A DNA stretch of 64,000 bases from Dromaius novaehollandiae (taxonomy: Eukaryota > Chordata > Aves > Casuariiformes > Dromaiidae), in contig NC_088098.1 of the NCBI RefSeq assembly GCF_036370855.1, positions 34,103,981 through 34,167,980 on the forward strand, read 5' to 3'. A program made the position numbers and the translations under genes. Shown piece after piece: positions 50,501-64,000 of the stretch (position 1 is its first letter; the number at the start of each line of letters is the position of its first letter). The notes beneath the pieces were generated by a model that saw only the letters and a list, made by a program, of their open reading frames with translations, was not told the DNA's origin and did no database searches.

Positions 50501-51772
50501 TGTGGACAACCTACCTGGATATCCAGACAACATCAGATTATCAAAGAAAGGCTTATACAGAGTTGGAATATCTACTACTCGTTTTCCTAGTTTTTTTTCT
50601 CCTTTTCTGGATGCTTTAGGACCATACCCATTCCTGAAGAAATTTATTGCAAAGGTAACTTTGACACTGCAGAAATTTATTGCAAAGGTAACTTTGACAC
50701 TGCGTAGTGTCACTTAATTGCTGGTACCACTGGGAGTTTTTCCTCAAAAAAATGTTAACTTTTTAAGGCATGAACAGTACCAAGGAACTTGTTATTTTTC
50801 CTTAGGAAGTCCAAGAAACTTTGCTTGATCTTTACCAGCCCTCATTCATCCCAACACATATAGACCTAGGCTCTTCTGGAATATCTGGGGATTGGCACTT
50901 TTGAGGATTGGTTTCTTTTTACATTTTAAACCATAGCACTTTTATTATTGTGGTAACACTGAGAACCCATTTATAAGGCTGTTTTTGACAAAAACAGTCC
51001 ATGTGCAAGCTCTCATCCTTTTGTTTATAGCAACACTGTATTTTTTCAAGGCAGGTAAAGAACCCTTTCTGCACAATACAGAGATTTTGCTATAGGAATC
51101 AAACTCTTCACAAGGTAAACCATGAGCAAGTCATCCTGGTCCTGCAGCAGTCGTGTGGTTAGAATAAATAGCCTGTTTAATCACAACTAGGAACTATGCT
51201 GCCTTTTCCCTGGAACTTGTACAGGAAAAATAGAAGTAGGTGATTCAGTTGCACTCTATCAAGCCCCTTTTATTCCTGTTTTTAGAAAATGGTCTGCTTT
51301 TGGCAGCTCAGATAGATTCAAGCAATAGCCACACCTTCTTTAGCAAGCAGGTACTGACTGTCCTTTAAGATTAATGAGCTATTATTAGGCTGCCAGCTTC
51401 AGACACAATCCAGTGGATATTATCAAAAGATATAAATGACAGCTGAGTCTGACCAGAGCAACATCTGGAAAGCAGTATATTAACAAACGGCTCCATTTCT
51501 TTCTATTCACATGTTTTGTTCCCCCTGCCCCTTGAATGAAATGTTAGAAATGTGTATTTCTTTTTCTAAAACAGGTGACTCCTCTATCATTCTACAGCAT
51601 TTTTCTTCATAAGCATGGCTTGTTCTTAGAAATTAACGACAAAGGAGACATCGTGGAAAGTTTCCATGACCCTGATGGTAGTGTCACTTGGACTGTCAGT
51701 GATGTCTTTGAGCACAATGGGAAGGTGTATCTAGGTAATACAGAACTGCCTTTTCTTGTGGTGCTACAGTAG
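41417..51772 (+). CDS. APMAP-like (strictosidine synthase-like) membrane protein, paralog of APMAP
   Basis: Spliced segments are 41417-41506, 42049-42170, 45809-45907, 47539-47688, 48114-48226, 49439-49599, 50459-50654 and 51575-51772, about 375 codons plus an unresolved first exon (human APMAP is 416). The product aligns from memory with APMAP throughout: a hydrophobic anchor ending PSPIDPEPF (APMAP SPIDPQPL), then [88 protein letters not shown] and VYLGN...PFL. This is the six-bladed propeller of the strictosidine-synthase-like family. APMAP is a type II membrane protein with arylesterase-type activity implicated in adipocyte differentiation; the activity of this paralog is unknown. Divergence from human APMAP (for example YRVG for YWVG) makes it a paralog rather than APMAP itself. 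All introns are GT-AG except intron 2 of this list (GC-AG). Confidence 0.9.
42049..42170 (+). CDS. APMAP-like exon 3 (first propeller strands), GC donor
   Basis: Encodes [19 protein letters not shown] to [10 protein letters not shown], ending with one base of a Gly codon. The donor is AAG|GCAAGT, a textbook GC-type donor. Using the nearby GT sites (42175 or 42179) would bring an in-frame or junction stop codon, so the GC site is the only one that preserves the protein. Confidence 0.88.
42171..45808 (+). other. APMAP-like GC-AG intron
   Basis: Begins GCAAGTAGGT and ends TTAAAATTTAAG. It contains a CR1 copy starting about 27 bp after the donor; the rest is AT-rich with no recognised gene. Confidence 0.85.
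42198..42572 (-). mobile_element. CR1 LINE, 5'-truncated, antisense to host gene
   Basis: On the + strand it starts at the reversed CR1 3' end (CACAGAATGGTTG, GGAAGGGACCTCTGGAGATC, CTAGTCCAACTC) and runs to TCTTCTCTTCCACAGGCTGAA. On the - strand a frame at 42273-42554 keeps the C-terminal end of the CR1 ORF2 protein ([20 protein letters not shown]). About 375 bp survive of an element of several kb, typical of dead 5'-truncated avian copies. Confidence 0.93.
45809..45907 (+). CDS. APMAP-like exon 4
   Basis: Completes the Gly codon, then [20 protein letters not shown] to MPEC and one base of Gly before [16 protein letters not shown] corresponds to FTGTADGRV of APMAP, the first propeller blade. 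Confidence 0.92.
45908..47538 (+). other. APMAP-like intron 4
   Basis: GTAAGTG donor and TTTGTATCACAG acceptor. A short (CAGT)n run lies at about 46856-46873. Nothing else is recognised. Confidence 0.88.
47539..47688 (+). CDS. APMAP-like exon 5
   Basis: 150 nt encoding [35 protein letters not shown] and LLLSSEQ. The CGRP-x-G and VAD-x-Y motifs are shared with APMAP and plant strictosidine-synthase-like proteins. It ends one base into Gly, before GTGATG. Confidence 0.95.
48114..48226 (+). CDS. APMAP-like exon 6
   Basis: Encodes [18 protein letters not shown] then [28 protein letters not shown] is identical to APMAP and is the family signature. It ends in phase 0 before GTGAGA. Confidence 0.95.
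48227..49438 (+). other. APMAP-like intron 6 with weak acceptor
   Basis: Good GTGAGA donor. The acceptor required by the protein alignment is GTATTGGTTAAG|GTAATAG, with a poor pyrimidine tract. An AG at 49423-49424 just upstream would lead to a stop after five codons. Confidence 0.8.
49439..49599 (+). CDS. APMAP-like exon 7
   Basis: Encodes [40 protein letters not shown] and AETSICRII, then two bases of Arg before GTATGT. It matches APMAP VMEGTDDGRLLEYD and the PNGVQLSPAEDFVLVAET region. Confidence 0.93.
49600..50458 (+). other. APMAP-like intron 7
   Basis: Ends with a run of more than 20 T followed by CCTCCAG, an unusually strong polypyrimidine tract. No gene is seen inside. Confidence 0.88.
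50459..50654 (+). CDS. APMAP-like exon 8
   Basis: Encodes [39 protein letters not shown] and [21 protein letters not shown] is the conserved family core. Position YRVG replaces the usual YWVG. The donor AAG|GTAACT is repeated 33 bp downstream inside a tandem duplication; the first is chosen because the length then matches APMAP. Confidence 0.92.
50638..50703 (+). repeat. 33-bp perfect tandem duplication across a splice donor
   Basis: Unit 50638-50670 is repeated exactly at 50671-50703. It begins AGAAATTTATTGC and contains AAAGGTAACTTTGACACTGC. Each copy carries the exon end, the donor and about 16 bp of intron. Since 33 is a multiple of three and no stop lies between, use of the second donor (exon end 50687) adds 11 residues in frame. 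Confidence 0.97.
50655..51574 (+). other. APMAP-like intron 8
   Basis: GTAACT donor (duplicated) and TTTTTCTAAAACAG acceptor. No recognised element beyond the tandem repeat. Confidence 0.88.
51575..51772 (+). CDS. APMAP-like last coding exon
   Basis: Phase 0 start [20 protein letters not shown], then [39 protein letters not shown] and LQ-stop (TAG 51770-51772). It matches APMAP SLHDPDGLVATYISEVHEHDG and YLGSFRSPFL, closing the propeller. Confidence 0.95.
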   Translation: MTPLSFYSIFLHKHGLFLEINDKGDIVESFHDPDGSVTWTVSDVFEHNGKVYLGNTELPFLVVLQ

Positions 51773-54700
51773 ACTTAAGTTTTCATGAGCTGGTGTGTCA
51801 AAAGAAAAATAGCAGTATTCCTTCAAGCAGCTATTAAACATTTTTTCTACTTAGCAGGCTGCTACAGCAACAAAGAAGTAGAACTGAAACTAATACCAAA
51901 TAGCTAAACAGAAATGGAGCATAGAAATGCTTGTTTTAGAAGCTTGGGAAAGCCTCAGATGTGAATAGGTTAGATGCAAGTCACTCCCCTCTATAGTTTA
52001 AGGAAATAGTTATGTTTTTGAACAGTTGCACAGAGTTATCCAAGGCATTCAACTCTAACAGGGTTGTAAGGTGAGTACTGTATATCTTATTCTTACCTGC
52101 AGTTCGTATTTTGAAAGAATCCTTATTCCCCTTTTCCAGGGGCAGAGAACATACTGCTTTTAATTATGAACAGTAGTTCTCCATTGTCTTTTTCTTAATG
52201 GTTGAATGTATAGAAAACAAACAGTTTCCAAGAAAATATATCTGAACATATACAGTTTGTATTAAAGTTCTCACATTCCACTATTTTTTCCTAGTGCAAA
52301 TTAGTCATGTTGTGTTTTGCCAGACACTGTACATAACGATCAACTGCAGGTTGATCCAGTAACTGTGACCATGAGGAAGGAGGAAAAATTCACTAATGGC
52401 AGTTATATAACAGCACAACAGGCAGAGAACAGGCTTACAAATCAGGAATCCAATCTCTTAGCTTGATCTTTTGGAAAGGTTTAACTTTAGTTCAGTAACA
52501 GAAACATCAGAAATTTGACAGGCAGTTTATTTTGTCTTTCCCCAAAAGTGCAGCAGTGAACAGGGTCCTCTGGAAGGGCACTTTCTAAACAGATGTTCAA
52601 AACAGAGCAGAAATTAAGTATGCTCACAACATGCTAGAGCAAAGTATGCTCACATACAGAGAAGAGTAATACAAATAAAGTATACTTTAATTCAATCAAA
52701 ATAAAAAATGACAATTGTTTAATTAGAATCAAATATTGTATTTAGCTTGTGTAACAGATCAGTCTTAACGTTGATAGTTTGAACAGATTTTTACACCTGC
52801 TTTGTGTGTATGCATGCATGTGAGTTTTTACAGATTTATTCCCAAAAATGCAAGAATGTCAGTTCTTTGGGCCTGTGCTGAGTAAGCATGTAGTTAGCTA
52901 TGTTCACTTATGCTGAAGTAATGATACTGAGTAAGGTTTTCATTTTAGGTTAATGTAATAAGGGATCTGTTAGCTGTATTTCTCACTGTACCATATCTGC
53001 TTTATTAGATCAGAACCAGGTATGAACTAAAAAAAAAAGTAAAAAAAAAAAAGTCACATTTCACTCTCATTTGAACTCTGCACCTATAAGGTCCCTTCAT
53101 TTAAATAGAAATGCCTTCGGTAACAAGGTATAGATACAGCCATGGTCAAATCATGTATCAAAGGGAAATCTAGGAAGAGCATTTAACTTTAAAATGACTT
53201 ATCTGGGAATTAGGTCTGGCTGCGAGTTAAAAGTCCCTTCATAATATTCTTTTAATCATCAAGGATAAGTATTAATACTGTCCATTCAGGACTGTAAAAA
53301 TACCCATGGAATTAACTGCTTCTTTGGAAGAGACACCAGACATGTTGCAACAAACTCCTCTAAAGGCAGTGGAAGCTAAGCAGCTGTTTGTTGCTGTTCT
53401 TCCTTCAGCCAGATGCTTTTGCTGAACAGTTCTTAAGTCTGTATCAAAAAGTGTGAGCGAAGCAGATATTTTCCTGAACAGCTATTCTCTTTTGGTAAGT
53501 AAGGACTGACTAATTTTATTCTGAAATTGAGTTTAACAGGACATTTATTGCCTATGATGGATTACAGGTATAGTGTGGTTCTCTGACACTGAGTGTGGAA
53601 AAAAGTAGGATATTGAGTCTCATTACAGACAAAAATGCTTTACAGGTGTACAGATATCAGGAGTGATAGTTTGAGTAAAACACATTCTGTAATCCCACTT
53701 CTGAATATTCTATATTGATTCTATTCAGTTAACTTTCAATTAAGTATTAGACAGCACATAAGTCATACAAAAATTTGCTTGCTATGGCTTAAATCATTTT
53801 AAGAAGAGATAGATAGTGTTAAATTAATCAAGTTATAGATTTGTACCTATGACATTTCTTTTCTCTTAAGAAGCATCATGACACACAACTTTCACTGAAA
53901 CTTAACTCAAGTAGAAGCTTGTCATGTCATTTCTTTGATTTGATAGAACCCTGTAGGGTTTAATTTGCAACTATCAATTTATTTCACTCTAGCCTCTATA
54001 CAGCTACCAAAAAGAGCTTAAACAAAGAACAAGTTTAAGTTGCTAAAATATCTGAGCAAGACACTACTTAAATGAACTTTAGGCTTAGCTCAGTGTGCAA
54101 GAGCAAACACTTTGAGAGCATAAAAAACCCCACAACTTTGGTTTTGTTTTTAAAGAGAAGCCAGAGTCTGAAGGATGTTGATGGGCAATACAAAGGCTCA
54201 ATAAACAGAACAAGATAAAGCTACAATTGTAATGGAGAGAAAAAAAAAAAATCTTGAGTATCTGAAAGCATGTAAATAGTAACCAAAACCCCCAGCATTT
54301 ATACAGATACTGCAGCTGAGGAACTCCCTTTCAAGCTAATTATTTTTCTCCGAATGTTTGGTCGCTCTAGAGATTGTTTCAGTGAGCTAGATTTGAGACA
54401 AAAAGCTCTATAAAAAAGGTCTAACCTGTATACCATCACAGAAGTTCTACAACTCTAAGCTACATGAAGGTCAACATCTATCCTTCAGAAGCAGAAGTGA
54501 GGAAAATTCAACAGATCTTTATAGCATTGCTTTTATCCAGTTTGTGGATGTATGCATGGGAGTATGTACCTTCATAGATTTGGGGAGAGTCATACTTTGT
54601 TGCCTACTTCATGTTTACTTGGTAGAAGGTTTCATTTGATGGGCTGCATTTCAGATGACACTAACAAGAAGGTTGAAAAGATGACATCACCCTTCCAAAG

Positions 54701-55840
54701 GGAAAACATGTGATCATGTACTGCAGTCAGAAGTCTGGCTTGCAGTCTTTTGGTGTGAAGGCCACTTACTGCAGGTTCTGAGTAGTTATGTCTCAACGAG
54801 AAAGCAAATCTATGAAGCACTTAAACTGCCTTAAATAGCCCTCTTGCTACTACCCAGCAGAAATTTTTTTTTTTTAAAGCTAGTTTACTTTCAAAATAAT
54901 TTACCTTCAAGCATCTAATTGGCTTCAGATGTTAGACAGTTGGAGACAACTGGAGGTTAGAAAAAGATCAACTCTATTGTGGTGCTTTGTTTTTGAATTT
55001 TAGTATTCCTGTTCATATATTCAAACATACTTAAATCGGCTCAAAACAGGCACACTTACTTGAATACTTGTTAGTCTCAACACTGTTTTGATAGGCTTCT
55101 TAGTGAGTTAAAACCTTAACTTTGAAAGTTTCAGTAGTACATGTTAACCTACTCTAGCATTTCAAACTAGAATGAGGTTCAAATTACATTCTTGTTTACA
55201 GGCTACCAAAGCAGATCTATAAGATGCATCGTTATCATTTGAAGTGGTCTTGTTGAAAGAAGGTATTTAGCATACTGATTTTAATTCTGCACAAGACACT
55301 TGCCAGTCAGATCCTACAGCTTTGACTAGTGCCTTCCTATGCTATTTTGGGCTAGTTTGCTATTGTCATTAACAGCTTTGAGCTCAGTACAACAAGCCCA
55401 TAATTAAACCTAGCGTTTAAGAAAGTCCATATGACAGGGTGTGAATATGGGTGAGCATTTCTGTGCAATAGCACCTGCCTACCTAACCAAATTCAAATAT
55501 GTATTTATTGATTTTTTTTTTAGAGCAAAATAAACTGTGTTCAGATTCAGAGGCCATAGGTAACCTCTGTGCCTGTGATATGAAAAAGTACTTGAAAGAC
55601 AAAGGTGGTAATCAAATATCTGAGCAAGACAGATTAGCTATGTCTGACAATTTAGAATTACAGTTCAGCTGTAAATATACATATTGCACAAGGCAACCAG
55701 CTAAAGACAAGGGTTTTTCTTCCAAACTGGGTTTGAACAGCCCATTAATAGTCTTCCAGCTGTGATCAATGAAAGTTAAGAGACAGACCTGCTGCAGTCA
55801 CTGGAGACACTGCTCAGTGGGAGCTGACCGCAAGAAGCTC
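51773..55840. other. Convergent 3' UTRs and spacer, APMAP-like (+) and GNS (-)
   Basis: The two genes end tail to tail, about 4.07 kb between stop codons. Plus-strand AATAAA hexamers occur at 52674-52679 and 52700-52705. Minus-strand AATAAA (TTTATT on +) occurs at 55504-55509, 53978-53983, 53515-53520, 52835-52840 and 52526-52531. The nearest pair would leave about 2.8 kb between ends; the distal ones would make the UTRs overlap. No coding sequence is recognised; short frames at 54.6-54.8 and 55.5-55.8 kb look random. Confidence 0.6.
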
Positions 55841-63831
<7,991 letters not shown>

Positions 63832-64000
63832 CTAACTTCTAAACCTTTGTTAGATTCACTACAACAGAAATCTTGTTTAGGGTAAAACATCTGCATGACT
63901 CCTGTAAGTAGCCAGATAATGCTATCAAACTGACTTGACTCCAGTTTTCCTTTCAGTCCATGTAAAATCTAAGTTGTAAGAGCAGAATATAGCTACAGTA

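Noticed and set aside
55499-55765. 88-codon + strand frame in the 3' spacer as an extra exon
   Set aside because: No similarity to known proteins, and it lies antisense to the expected GNS 3' UTR.

Overview
This is an animal nuclear genome window with intron-split genes and GT-AG splicing. It looks avian, or at least sauropsid. At about 42.2-42.57 kb there is a 5'-truncated CR1 retrotransposon whose 3' end carries the ATTCTGTG-type octamer, and an older CR1-like LINE fragment lies at about 24.3-24.8 kb. The species cannot be named from the sequence alone.

Three protein-coding genes are supported. (1) RASSF3 on the + strand: four coding exons (32.28-36.44 kb) encode the Ras-association region and the C-terminal SARAH helix. 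The first coding exon is not visible, so bases 1-32,282 are read as the long first intron. (2) A paralog of APMAP, a strictosidine-synthase-like six-bladed beta-propeller membrane protein, on the + strand: eight coding exons between 41.42 and 51.77 kb, downstream of a CpG-island promoter at about 40.79-41.11 kb. Its first coding exon is unresolved. (3) The 3' half of GNS (N-acetylglucosamine-6-sulfatase) on the - strand: eight exons between 55.84 and 63.77 kb, with the 5' half beyond the right edge. RASSF3 and the APMAP-like gene are co-oriented; the APMAP-like gene and GNS are tail to tail.

The genes do not form a pathway. RASSF3 is a Ras/Hippo-type adaptor, GNS is a lysosomal enzyme of heparan and keratan sulfate breakdown, and the APMAP-like protein is a predicted single-pass membrane protein with a lumenal or extracellular hydrolase-like propeller. 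From memory, RASSF3 and GNS are direct tail-to-tail neighbours in human, so the gene between them is the most notable part of the layout.

The best leads are a perfect 28-bp inverted repeat with a 9-nt loop inside the CpG island of the APMAP-like gene, a 33-bp tandem duplication that copies a splice donor and would add 11 codons in frame, and a GC-AG intron with a CR1 insertion starting about 27 bp past its donor. No tRNA, rRNA, CRISPR array or bacterial-type operon is present. I saw no convincing undescribed multi-gene system; the novelty here is in gene structure.
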